A DNA stretch of 64,000 nucleotides from an uncultured Winogradskyella sp. (GTDB lineage: Bacteria > Bacteroidota > Bacteroidia > Flavobacteriales > Flavobacteriaceae): assembly GCF_947496485.1 (NCBI RefSeq), contig NZ_CANMCZ010000002.1, positions 248,001 through 312,000 of the forward strand. The letters are read 5' to 3'. Position 1 is the first letter of the stretch; every line of letters begins with the position of its first letter. Below the pieces are notes generated by a model, which saw nothing but the letters and a program-made list of their open reading frames with translations, had not been told where the DNA came from and made no database searches. A program made the translations under genes and the position numbers. Positions 18,078-26,055 of this stretch are shown here, in pieces.

Positions 18078-19418
18078 ATGTCTGATGATTTTGATTTATT
18101 AGAAACAAGTTCCAACGAAAAAACCGAAAAAGTTGATGTAAACTGGGGAAAAGCCATTGACCAAATGAAGTCAAAATTGGCACAAGAGGATGATCCAGAA
18201 AGTCGTCAAAAAATATTAAATGCAACGTTGGATAATGTTGTGGACATGGCAGAAAAGGATAGAACTACCTTGCTAGATGCGATTAAAGATCTTACAGATT
18301 ACCAAGATGAAGTAGGTATTATGTTTGAAGGCTTTTCAGCATTAAATGCCGCTGAGCAAAAGATTATTGATGATGCCATAAAAAGATTAGAACGTGCTAA
18401 AGTTGAACTTGAAGATGCCAAAAACAAACCAGATACATGGTGGAATAATCTTTGGGGAAGAAAAGGTAAGATAAGAGATGCAGAAGTAGAACTACAAAAT
18501 GCGCAAAAAGAGCGTGATGCTTCAGATAACAAAGCAAAAGCTATGTTTCAACAGCGTATTGAAACTGCAGATGTTCAGACGTTGTTAAATGAATTATCTT
18601 TTAAGAGTCAAGCTGCAATTAAGCGTTTAAAAGACAGAGAGCTCGAAATTAAAGAAGTTGAAGAAAGTCTAAAAACAGCAATAGTTGAGGCTAGTAACAA
18701 CCATACTAAGGCACTTCAAAAGAAAAAAGAGGTAGAGGCAAAGCTTGAAGAGCAATATGCTTTATTAAAACAAGCACGTCAAGCACTAGAAGAAGTTGCA
18801 GACAAACAATCTACCGAATATTCTGAAGCCTTAGAAAAAGTAACGCAATTAGAGCAAAAAGTTGAAGAACTAGAAGGTTTGAAAAATGCGTATACAACTT
18901 TAGCGGCTTCAAAAGATAGTTTTGTGCATAAGCATAATTTAACCATTAAGGTACTAACGTCTTTGCGTAGTAATTTACAAACACATAGAGCTAAGTTAAA
19001 GTCAGATACTGACGAACGTTTAAAATACTATGATGGCTATGTGGTAGCGTTAAAAGCACGTACAGACCAAGAGTTTGCAGCCATTTTAGAGCATTTGGGT
19101 GTTAAGACCGATGAACATATAGGCGAAACCTTAGCTGCGATGCATACCGCAAGTGCTAAAGCACGTCAGGAAATGATGGATAATATACCTGTTCATGAGA
19201 AAGTAATGCAAGGTGTTTATGGTAGTTACGCTGAAGCTTTAGGTGAGATTAGAACTAAAGATGCAGAGATTCAGAAAAACTTTGCAGATCGCTATGGTAT
19301 TGATATGAAAGAGATTTTTGACGAATACTATAAAGCAGATCCGAATGCACCATCTGATGGAGGTGAACCAGCTGGTGAGCCAAAACCAGAGGCTACTGAA
19401 GATGATTTGTTAGGGTAA
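18078..19418 (+). CDS. Long coiled-coil protein, TelA-like, first gene of an uncharacterised nine-gene cluster
   Basis: A 446-residue, almost wholly helical, strongly charged protein with no signal peptide or membrane segment. Heptad-rich coiled coil runs from about 95 to 290 (many AKVELEDAKN- and EEVADKQS-type stretches), followed by a helical C-terminal domain (about 290-425) and an acidic, proline-containing tail ending EATEDDLLG. The general build recalls TelA-type toxic-anion resistance proteins, and Flavobacteriaceae homologues are often labelled microtubule-binding protein, a label without evidence. It heads the co-directional block that includes the AAA+ ATPase at 21191 and may be its scaffold or substrate. 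Confidence 0.72.
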   Translation: MSDDFDLLETSSNEKTEKVDVNWGKAIDQMKSKLAQEDDPESRQKILNATLDNVVDMAEKDRTTLLDAIKDLTDYQDEVGIMFEGFSALNAAEQKIIDDAIKRLERAKVELEDAKNKPDTWWNNLWGRKGKIRDAEVELQNAQKERDASDNKAKAMFQQRIETADVQTLLNELSFKSQAAIKRLKDRELEIKEVEESLKTAIVEASNNHTKALQKKKEVEAKLEEQYALLKQARQALEEVADKQSTEYSEALEKVTQLEQKVEELEGLKNAYTTLAASKDSFVHKHNLTIKVLTSLRSNLQTHRAKLKSDTDERLKYYDGYVVALKARTDQEFAAILEHLGVKTDEHIGETLAAMHTASAKARQEMMDNIPVHEKVMQGVYGSYAEALGEIRTKDAEIQKNFADRYGIDMKEIFDEYYKADPNAPSDGGEPAGEPKPEATEDDLLG

Positions 19419-19498
19419 TTTTTAGTTGCTGAACTACATTTCAGATTTGATATATCAACTTATACTATACACTTGATTTTTTACAGGTGAATATTTAA

Positions 19499-20056
19499 AT
19501 GGAAAATTTTCTAAGAAAAATAAAACTAATTGATTCGTTTTCTACAACGTTGAATACCTCTAAGTCTGATTTTACTTCAGCATTACGAAATCATGTTGAT
19601 GAAGCCGAAATTGATAGTTTCTTTTCTGGTGTTTTTGAAATGTTTTCATCAAGTGAAAATAAATTCAAGGGTTTAGTAAGCCATAGCGGATTTAAAATAA
19701 GAAAGCGAAGACGTTTTTTTGAGAGAAACTTTGGAAAGGCTATAGCTAAAGGTAATCTTAGAGAACAAGGAGATAAATTGGTGATTAATACAGAAATTAA
19801 TGCTTTTAATAACTATATGATTTTTATGTTTGGTGCTTTGATTGTCTTTTACTTGGTCTTTTTTATCATCGTTTTTGGTAGTATTTTTTCTGAAAATTCA
19901 GAGCTTCCGGTTTTTGTACCAATCTTTGTGCTTGTTCATGCTGTATTTATGTTTGGAATCCCATATTTCATTATGCGAAAAGGAGTAAGACGTATGAAAC
20001 AAGATTTAGAAAGAGAGTTTCATTTTATAATTAGTAAATCTCATTCACTTAGATGA
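19499..20056 (+). CDS. Membrane protein of unknown function in the AAA+ cluster
   Basis: A 185-residue protein with a soluble N-terminal part of about 100 residues including a very basic patch (KIRKRRRFFERNFGK, about 66-80), then two transmembrane helices (about 105-128 and 138-158) and a basic cytoplasmic tail. No family is recognised. The last 4 bases overlap the start of the next gene, implying translational coupling. Membrane attachment here and in the genes at 25429 and 26056 suggests the cluster acts at the inner membrane. Confidence 0.75.
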   Translation: MENFLRKIKLIDSFSTTLNTSKSDFTSALRNHVDEAEIDSFFSGVFEMFSSSENKFKGLVSHSGFKIRKRRRFFERNFGKAIAKGNLREQGDKLVINTEINAFNNYMIFMFGALIVFYLVFFIIVFGSIFSENSELPVFVPIFVLVHAVFMFGIPYFIMRKGVRRMKQDLEREFHFIISKSHSLR

Positions 20057-21102
20057 TTGTAACACCATTAGATTCAGCAACTTTAGACTCTAAAGAACAA
20101 TACGTGTTCTATCACAAAATGATAGACTTTACACTAAAAGAGCTTATTGTTGCAGTTCAGGAAAAGCAGTTGCTTAACAAACAAGAAATCTTACTGTTTA
20201 AACAATATTGCGATCTATTGCTGTATTCTATTGAAGCCATGCGTGTAAAATATATGTATGACGATGAAGAGAATATGAAGGTAGATTTAACCGATTCTGG
20301 ATTTCCAAATTATTTAGAATTCCGATACTTATTTAATGATTTGGAATTACGAGAAGACTATTTAGGAAGATTAACAAATATTGATGTTCTCAAAGAAGAA
20401 TTTTTAGACACTTTAATGAGAAAGAAAGAGCCTATAGCTAAACGCAAACTCTTTCAAGCCGCTTCAATTGTCTATTATACATCTGCTAAAAAGGAATATA
20501 TTTTTAATCGTTTTGTACAAGGTAAGATTATTGCGTCACCAAATACTTCTGTTGCTGAGCATTTGGTAAGTTGGAGTTTTTATGATGTATCTCACAACAG
20601 ACCTTTTATTTGCTATTTGTATTTTGATTATGATGGTAGAAATGTGCAAGATTATAAAAGTGAAATCTACACAGTTTTAAAAAATACATCAGATAGAGAA
20701 ATGGCGTTAGATACTATGGCTTATGCTATTGATAAGCGTTTACCAAAAGTATTGCCCAAACTTATAAAGCGTATCGATTTAGGACCAATACACAACGTAT
20801 TTGCTAAAGATGAAAACGAAGTAACGCATGCTGTTTTAGATGGTATTGCCAAAAAAACGATTCCTCTAGAGTCTTATGCAGTTTCATTTAAAATAGATGA
20901 ATTAAGCTCTAAAAGCGAATTTAAAGAAGGTAGTTTCTTTAATAAGCAAGTTTTTCAGAAGTGGGATAATATTTTTAGACAACGCTATGTATTTGCGCCA
21001 CATCGTATTATACAATTGCTATACAATAAAACACCAGAGGTTATGAATAAGTTGGCAATACCACCAATTCAAATTTCTGAATTAAAAACTAATAACAAGT
21101 AG
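20053..21102 (+). CDS. Soluble protein of unknown function in the AAA+ cluster
   Basis: A 349-residue protein without signal peptide or membrane helices. It is rich in helices and acidic residues, with conserved-looking aromatic stretches (EQYVFYHKMIDFTLKEL near the start, WSFYDVSHNRPFICYLYFDYDG about 174-195). No catalytic motif is apparent. It overlaps the upstream membrane protein by 4 bases and is followed by a 75-base palindromic repeat before the ATPase gene. Its likely role is as a structural or adaptor partner; this is inferred from position only. Confidence 0.75.
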   Translation: MIVTPLDSATLDSKEQYVFYHKMIDFTLKELIVAVQEKQLLNKQEILLFKQYCDLLLYSIEAMRVKYMYDDEENMKVDLTDSGFPNYLEFRYLFNDLELREDYLGRLTNIDVLKEEFLDTLMRKKEPIAKRKLFQAASIVYYTSAKKEYIFNRFVQGKIIASPNTSVAEHLVSWSFYDVSHNRPFICYLYFDYDGRNVQDYKSEIYTVLKNTSDREMALDTMAYAIDKRLPKVLPKLIKRIDLGPIHNVFAKDENEVTHAVLDGIAKKTIPLESYAVSFKIDELSSKSEFKEGSFFNKQVFQKWDNIFRQRYVFAPHRIIQLLYNKTPEVMNKLAIPPIQISELKTNNK

Positions 21103-21177
21103 CGTCATAAACAGAAACGAAGCGATATGGTTATCTTTCTAATAGAAACAGGTTGCTTCACTTTATTCGCAATGACG
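21103..21177. repeat. 75-base imperfect palindrome with CGTCAT/ATGACG ends
   Basis: It starts CGTCAT (21103-21108) and ends with the exact complement ATGACG (21172-21177). Inside, ACGAAGCGA on the left faces TTGCTTCAC on the right. This is the shape of the cgtcattgcgaggaacgaagcaatct-type intergenic repeat of Bacteroidota. It is the only insertion-like interruption inside the cluster. Confidence 0.6.
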
Positions 21178-21190
21178 TAAAAAAAACAAT

Positions 21191-23146
21191 ATGGAACACA
21201 ATTCAACTTTTCCCATAAAACAAAATGAACTCAATATGCTTCGTGATGAAGCGACTTCATATTTAAAATCTATTCAATGGGAGCAAAGTCAACGTGCTAA
21301 AAACAAGGATAACGATGGTAAAGATGAATCTATCCTATTATACCTATCAAGAGCAAATAATGGGAGCAATGTCAATGTAACTTCGGTCTCTAAAACCATA
21401 CTAGCTCTAAAAAAGCGTTTGTTGCCGGAGTCTGTTGCACTTCCAATATATTTAAATCAGACGTTATTTGCTGTTCAAGAAGGATTGACTTTAGGAATTT
21501 GGATTAAAGATTCTTATTATGATGCTTCAGGTCTATCTAGTTTGAGCGAAAATAAATCTGCTCTAGACAGTTCAGGCAAACGCGAATACGAAAGTAAGAT
21601 GCATACAGCAACAGCATTTATGTTGTTTGCTTCTGCCTATAAGATCTTACACGATTTAAAACCACATGCATCAGACGATTTGTCTGTGATGAAACAAAAG
21701 TTTGCAGGCATTCCTGAGGTTTCACTTTTTTCCCCATTAAAAGGAATATCATGTCAACTGTTTTATTACGATAAGTATTTAGGTCATCCTGATATTATAA
21801 AATCAGACAAAGATGTTATTGACTTCACAGTGGTTTATTTCGAAGCTTTAATAGATGAAATTCAACTACGAAAAAGTAACTTAGAATATACCGAATCAAT
21901 CACTGACAGAACTTATAAACTTGAAAAATCGGATTTTGCTGTTTCGGGCTGGGAAAATGTGTTTGCAGGTACAGCGGTGAGTGTTGAGTTTAATAAAATT
22001 CAATTTGAGCAAATTGTAGGTAATAAAGATGCTAAGCACTTTGCAAGACGTTTAACTGAACGTATACTAAGCTACGATTTTGAAGCTAAGAAAAATCCAT
22101 TTCAAGAGCTTGGAGGTTTTATGCCAGTATTTATGGGTTACGGTATTCCAGGAACAGGAAAAAGTATGTTGATCGCTGCTATCGCTACCAGGTTAAAAGA
22201 GCATAGTGAAAACTTAGACATTCCATTTTTGTTTCATCCAATGCCAGACACATTGATTAGTACGTTTCAAGGTGGTTCTGCTGAGAAAATGGTAGAGTGG
22301 ATGAAACCTTTGCAAGATCCAACACGATTAATCTTTGCACCAATAGATGATGCTGAAAATAATTTACAAGAGCGTACAGCTCAAGGAGTTTCTGCTGGTG
22401 TTAAGGAAGTAATAGGTGTGTTTTTAAGATATACGGAAGGGGCTTATGCCGTTAATTACGGAAATAGTTCTATTGGTTTATTTACCAACTTACCAGAAAT
22501 GTTAGACAAGGCTGTAATTTCACGCGTACAAGGGCGATTTAAAATCGATGGAGCGCGTAATGAAAAAGACTTTGTAGATCAGGATCACTTATGGTGGAGA
22601 AAGCTAGAAGATACAATGCCAGATTTTATAAATATGAGTAACCCTAAGGATTATAAATATTTAGACGCACAGCAAGTCGCAAAAAATTTAGGTGAGATTT
22701 TAGATAAAGTCGATAAGCCAACAGAAGAACGAGTTTTAGATACATTTAATAAAGTTGAAAATAAGTATAAAGATTCTGAACATATGTTCTATGCACATTT
22801 ATATACAGAAATTCAGAAGATATTTCCATTCTTTTCGTCTCGTGATGTGCGTAATATTCAAAAAGCAGTATCGTTGCGTTTAACGGATTTTGATTTGGAA
22901 AAAGATTGGTTTGAAAATCCTGAAACTTATTTCAAACAAGATTACGATACCAAATTCGGAATGTTGCAAGAGTTAATGAGAGCCAATATGAAAGGGCTCG
23001 ACTTTAGTGATATTAGAAGACAAGAAGTCGTTCGTTATTTAGATAACGTTGCAACTATAGCAGACACTGACTTTAAACGTAAAGTTGATGCTAGGATTAA
23101 CCAATTGAATATTGAAACTGAGGCTCGGGAGCAGTTTGGGAAATAG
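21191..23146 (+). CDS. AAA+ ATPase with a large unique N-terminal domain
   Basis: A 651-residue protein. Residues 1-305 form a domain I do not recognise. The AAA+ module follows: Walker A GIPGTGKS (318-325), pore-loop-like FQGGSAEKMVEW (359-370), Walker B LIFAPIDD (380-387; Asp-Asp instead of the usual Asp-Glu), sensor-1-like TNLPEMLD (432-439) and arginine-finger candidates R445 and R449 in SRVQGRF. The C-terminal 200 residues are helical and contain FFSSRDVRNIQKAVSLRL, the typical AAA+ C-domain style. It probably remodels or unfolds a partner, perhaps the coiled-coil protein at 18078. It is not closely similar to FtsH, MoxR, ClpX or McrB. Confidence 0.85.
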   Translation: MEHNSTFPIKQNELNMLRDEATSYLKSIQWEQSQRAKNKDNDGKDESILLYLSRANNGSNVNVTSVSKTILALKKRLLPESVALPIYLNQTLFAVQEGLTLGIWIKDSYYDASGLSSLSENKSALDSSGKREYESKMHTATAFMLFASAYKILHDLKPHASDDLSVMKQKFAGIPEVSLFSPLKGISCQLFYYDKYLGHPDIIKSDKDVIDFTVVYFEALIDEIQLRKSNLEYTESITDRTYKLEKSDFAVSGWENVFAGTAVSVEFNKIQFEQIVGNKDAKHFARRLTERILSYDFEAKKNPFQELGGFMPVFMGYGIPGTGKSMLIAAIATRLKEHSENLDIPFLFHPMPDTLISTFQGGSAEKMVEWMKPLQDPTRLIFAPIDDAENNLQERTAQGVSAGVKEVIGVFLRYTEGAYAVNYGNSSIGLFTNLPEMLDKAVISRVQGRFKIDGARNEKDFVDQDHLWWRKLEDTMPDFINMSNPKDYKYLDAQQVAKNLGEILDKVDKPTEERVLDTFNKVENKYKDSEHMFYAHLYTEIQKIFPFFSSRDVRNIQKAVSLRLTDFDLEKDWFENPETYFKQDYDTKFGMLQELMRANMKGLDFSDIRRQEVVRYLDNVATIADTDFKRKVDARINQLNIETEAREQFGK

Positions 23147-23155
23147 AAGTAATTT

Positions 23156-23563
23156 ATGAGTAAATTGGAATTGGACCATATAATTGGATATTTAAATGAT
23201 AAGTCATCAACTCATGATGCATATTTTGGTTTCACTTATGAAGATGATTGTCCTCATATACAGGCGAACGAAGATGGTTTAAAGTTATTTTCTAGACAAT
23301 TGTTAAAAGCCATAAGACTTTTTGAAGATCGAAAAAATAGTGAAAATCCAACTATAAGTATTGAAGGTGGTGATTGGCTTATAGGAGAAGATTTTTATAG
23401 TTACATAGAACCTGTCTATGTTTCTAGAAAAGAATATTTGAAAAAGGAAAATAAGAGTAGCACTAAAGATTATGTATATAATACCATTGGTCTTACAATT
23501 TTTGGATTGATTATAATTTCAATAATAGTTGGATTTGGAACGATGATTAGTTGGATATTCTAA
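23156..23563 (+). CDS. Small tail-anchored protein of unknown function
   Basis: A 135-residue protein: a soluble, acidic domain (about 1-95, with DCPHIQANEDGLKLFSRQLLKAI at about 32-54 followed by an ISIEGGDWLIGEDFYSYIEPVY segment) and one C-terminal transmembrane helix (about 110-132). The layout is that of a tail-anchored protein. It starts 9 bases after the AAA+ gene, and its stop overlaps the next start by 1 base (TAATG), so it is translated as part of the operon. No family is assigned. Confidence 0.72.
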   Translation: MSKLELDHIIGYLNDKSSTHDAYFGFTYEDDCPHIQANEDGLKLFSRQLLKAIRLFEDRKNSENPTISIEGGDWLIGEDFYSYIEPVYVSRKEYLKKENKSSTKDYVYNTIGLTIFGLIIISIIVGFGTMISWIF

Positions 23564-24150
23564 TGAAAACGCAAAATCTAAAAAATATAAATAGAATCAC
23601 TCTTTCTCACGAATGGGCTAAACTAGATAGAATTGATTATGATTATCAATTTAAAAATGAAGAATGGAAAAGTCTATCAAGAGAATGTTATAACCGTGGC
23701 GATGGTGCTGCAATATTGTTATATAATATCGAAAATCAGACAGTGATTTTAACCCAGCAATTCAGAATGCCGATTTACGAGAGTAATAGAAAAGAAGCAA
23801 TGTCTATAGAAGTTTGTGCAGGCGCAATTGATAATAGTGATACTCCTTTAGACACTATAATCAGAGAGACAAAAGAAGAAGTTGGTTACAAAATAAAAGA
23901 AGCCGAACAAGTTTTAACAGCATATACATCACCAGGTGCATTAACCGAAAAAATGTATTTATTTATTGCAGAGTATAACACAACAATGAGGATTAATGAA
24001 GGTGGAGGACTAGATAGTGAAGATGAAGAAATAGAAGTCTTAGAAATGCCATTTTCTAAGGCTATTAAAATGATTGAGAAAGAAGAGATTATTGATGCTA
24101 AAACGATAATGCTTTTGCAATACGTGCAGATTAATAAGTTATTAGATTAA
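23563..24150 (+). CDS. nudK: Nudix hydrolase, GDP-mannose pyrophosphatase NudK type
   Basis: A 195-residue Nudix protein that hydrolyses GDP-mannose or a related sugar nucleotide. The Nudix box is at about 90-112: Gly-x5-Asp-x7-RETKEEVGY, with Asp at the first acidic position as in E. coli NudK. The following TSPGALTEKMYLFIAEY and the C-terminal GGGLDSEDEEIEVLEMPFSKA closely follow NudK, giving good subfamily confidence. The start is the ATG 23563, which overlaps the preceding stop (TAATG). The next gene begins on the base after its stop. A sugar-nucleotide hydrolase buried inside the AAA+ cluster is unexpected. Confidence 0.87.
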   Translation: MKTQNLKNINRITLSHEWAKLDRIDYDYQFKNEEWKSLSRECYNRGDGAAILLYNIENQTVILTQQFRMPIYESNRKEAMSIEVCAGAIDNSDTPLDTIIRETKEEVGYKIKEAEQVLTAYTSPGALTEKMYLFIAEYNTTMRINEGGGLDSEDEEIEVLEMPFSKAIKMIEKEEIIDAKTIMLLQYVQINKLLD

Positions 24151-25386
24151 ATGGATAAATTAAAAGAAGCTAATCTATATAGAAGTGAACTCATTCCGGT
24201 AAGTGGAAAGTTAGTTGAACGTTATAATAAATGCCTTAAAACGCTTGGTTTTACAGAGACTAAACTCAAGTCGTTTTATATTGATGGAGTAGGTTGGAGT
24301 CCAGAAGTTGCAGAAGAAAAGAAGGATATACAATACCTTAATCATGGTGATGCCAATCCTCATGGAATCATAATATCACCATTGCAAAAAGGAAAACCTG
24401 TGTATTTGCCTTTCCACTCCTTTGATAGAGAAATGATGCAGCATGTATTTAGAACACATGGTCAAAAAATTAATGATATTACCAGAGATTCTGCCATTTG
24501 CATTGATTTTGATCAAGATATTGATGTGTTTTATGAGCCTTTGGATATTTTAAAATATGACGATGTCAGTATTACTTTCCGATTAATCGATAATTTAGAA
24601 CAAATTCAAAAAGATCAATTAGAGCTTGTACACAAATTTAAATCTGCGAATAACTTTATAGATGAAAGTATACATCAGCAATTATTAGATTCTGCAAAAT
24701 CTTATGGAGATTTAAGAGATAGAGATTTAGAATTACATCCATTGCATTTTTCAACAGGTTCGTTCTATTCGAGAGCATTCGATGGTGTATATTTACTTAG
24801 AGATTTTATAAAACCAATTGTTGTTTTTGAAAGCAAAGAATATTACAAGGAAGCCATAAAAGATACGATTCATGATGTGCTGATTTACCATATTGATCAA
24901 CCAGAATTAGTAGATAAACTAAAAGATCACATCATTATTGAGTGTGATTTGGAGCATATTGTAAAAACACCAAATTACGAAAGAATTAAGAAGTACGAAT
25001 TAGCACAATTCTTAAAAGAGACAGAGCATCCAATTAAGGATATATTAAATGATAAAGTTTTATTTAAAAGTTATTTAAATAAAATTGATATTAAAGCGCG
25101 TAAGCAGGTGATGGGAGTAGAACTATATCTCGAAAAATTAGAGCGAAGCAATGCTCATAAAATAGAGGACATCGTGGATCAATCCTTTTATTTTGCTCTA
25201 CATCAACCGCATTCATCTTTATCAGCTGAACACCGCGATCTAATTCATAAGCTATTAATTAACATAGCACCAAAGGATGTCTTATTCTTGTACTGGTACG
25301 ATAAAGAACAGTTTTATAAGAGTTACGAAGGTTGGGGTGATTCTTTTAAGGATTGGGTAATAGATCGTATTAGTAACAATATTTGA
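24151..25386 (+). CDS. Soluble protein of unknown function in the AAA+ cluster
   Basis: A 411-residue cytoplasmic-looking protein with no signal peptide and no membrane helix. The N-terminal 180 residues have mixed alpha/beta character, with short motifs such as SFYIDGVGWSPEVAEE and YLPFHSFDREMM. The C-terminal half is helical and charged. I see no catalytic signature. It abuts nudK with no gap and is followed 42 bases later by a membrane protein, so it belongs to the same transcription unit. Confidence 0.75.
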   Translation: MDKLKEANLYRSELIPVSGKLVERYNKCLKTLGFTETKLKSFYIDGVGWSPEVAEEKKDIQYLNHGDANPHGIIISPLQKGKPVYLPFHSFDREMMQHVFRTHGQKINDITRDSAICIDFDQDIDVFYEPLDILKYDDVSITFRLIDNLEQIQKDQLELVHKFKSANNFIDESIHQQLLDSAKSYGDLRDRDLELHPLHFSTGSFYSRAFDGVYLLRDFIKPIVVFESKEYYKEAIKDTIHDVLIYHIDQPELVDKLKDHIIIECDLEHIVKTPNYERIKKYELAQFLKETEHPIKDILNDKVLFKSYLNKIDIKARKQVMGVELYLEKLERSNAHKIEDIVDQSFYFALHQPHSSLSAEHRDLIHKLLINIAPKDVLFLYWYDKEQFYKSYEGWGDSFKDWVIDRISNNI

Positions 25387-25428
25387 TAATTTTAGACTAA
25401 TTTTATAAGAACCTTAAACACAGAAACA

Positions 25429-25965
25429 ATGGGAATAGATATTATAGTTTTTATAGCATCAATATTATTTGGTATTTTCTTGTACTGGCGAGAGTCTAAT
25501 GGTAATGGTGTTTATCGTTTTTTAAACAAGGTTGTAAATAGTAAAGAATTACAAATGAGTCCCGATAACCCAAAAGGATTTGTTTATAAGCAAGCATTTA
25601 TACCAAGACTAATATTTATAGTTACATCGGTACTTGTAATCGGACTTATTATTCAATTTTTAACACCTATAGAGGTTTTTACTAATTATTTTGTACTCTC
25701 TGGATTTGCATCGTTTGCTACTGGAACCTTAATAGGAACCTACTTGGCTAATTTTGTTATTAAAACAACTGAAGTTGTAGAAGAAAAAAGTGATTCTATT
25801 GGTGATTTGGTTGATGATGCTGTTGAAAAAGGAAAAGATTTTATTGACGATTTAAAAACTAAAGAACCTAAAGTAGTTGAAGAAGCTAAAAAAGAAATAG
25901 AAACTGAGCCAGAAGTCGATAAACAAAGTGCTCGAGACCGATTGAAAGATAAGGGTCTTATGTAA
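25429..25965 (+). CDS. Membrane protein with acidic cytoplasmic tail
   Basis: A 178-residue protein with hydrophobic helices at about 3-19, 58-80 and 88-110, then a charged tail of about 65 residues rich in Glu, Asp and Lys (DLVDDAVEKGKDFIDDLKTKE and on), probably coiled or disordered, ending ARDRLKDKGLM. No family is recognised. It is placed between soluble and membrane members of the cluster and may anchor the soluble proteins. Confidence 0.75.
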   Translation: MGIDIIVFIASILFGIFLYWRESNGNGVYRFLNKVVNSKELQMSPDNPKGFVYKQAFIPRLIFIVTSVLVIGLIIQFLTPIEVFTNYFVLSGFASFATGTLIGTYLANFVIKTTEVVEEKSDSIGDLVDDAVEKGKDFIDDLKTKEPKVVEEAKKEIETEPEVDKQSARDRLKDKGLM

Positions 25966-26055
25966 AAATATTCTCAGTTTTAACTAAATCGATACTAATA
26001 AAAACAGATTGTTGTAGCCAACTAAAAATTAGCTTAGCAATTAGAATTAAATACT

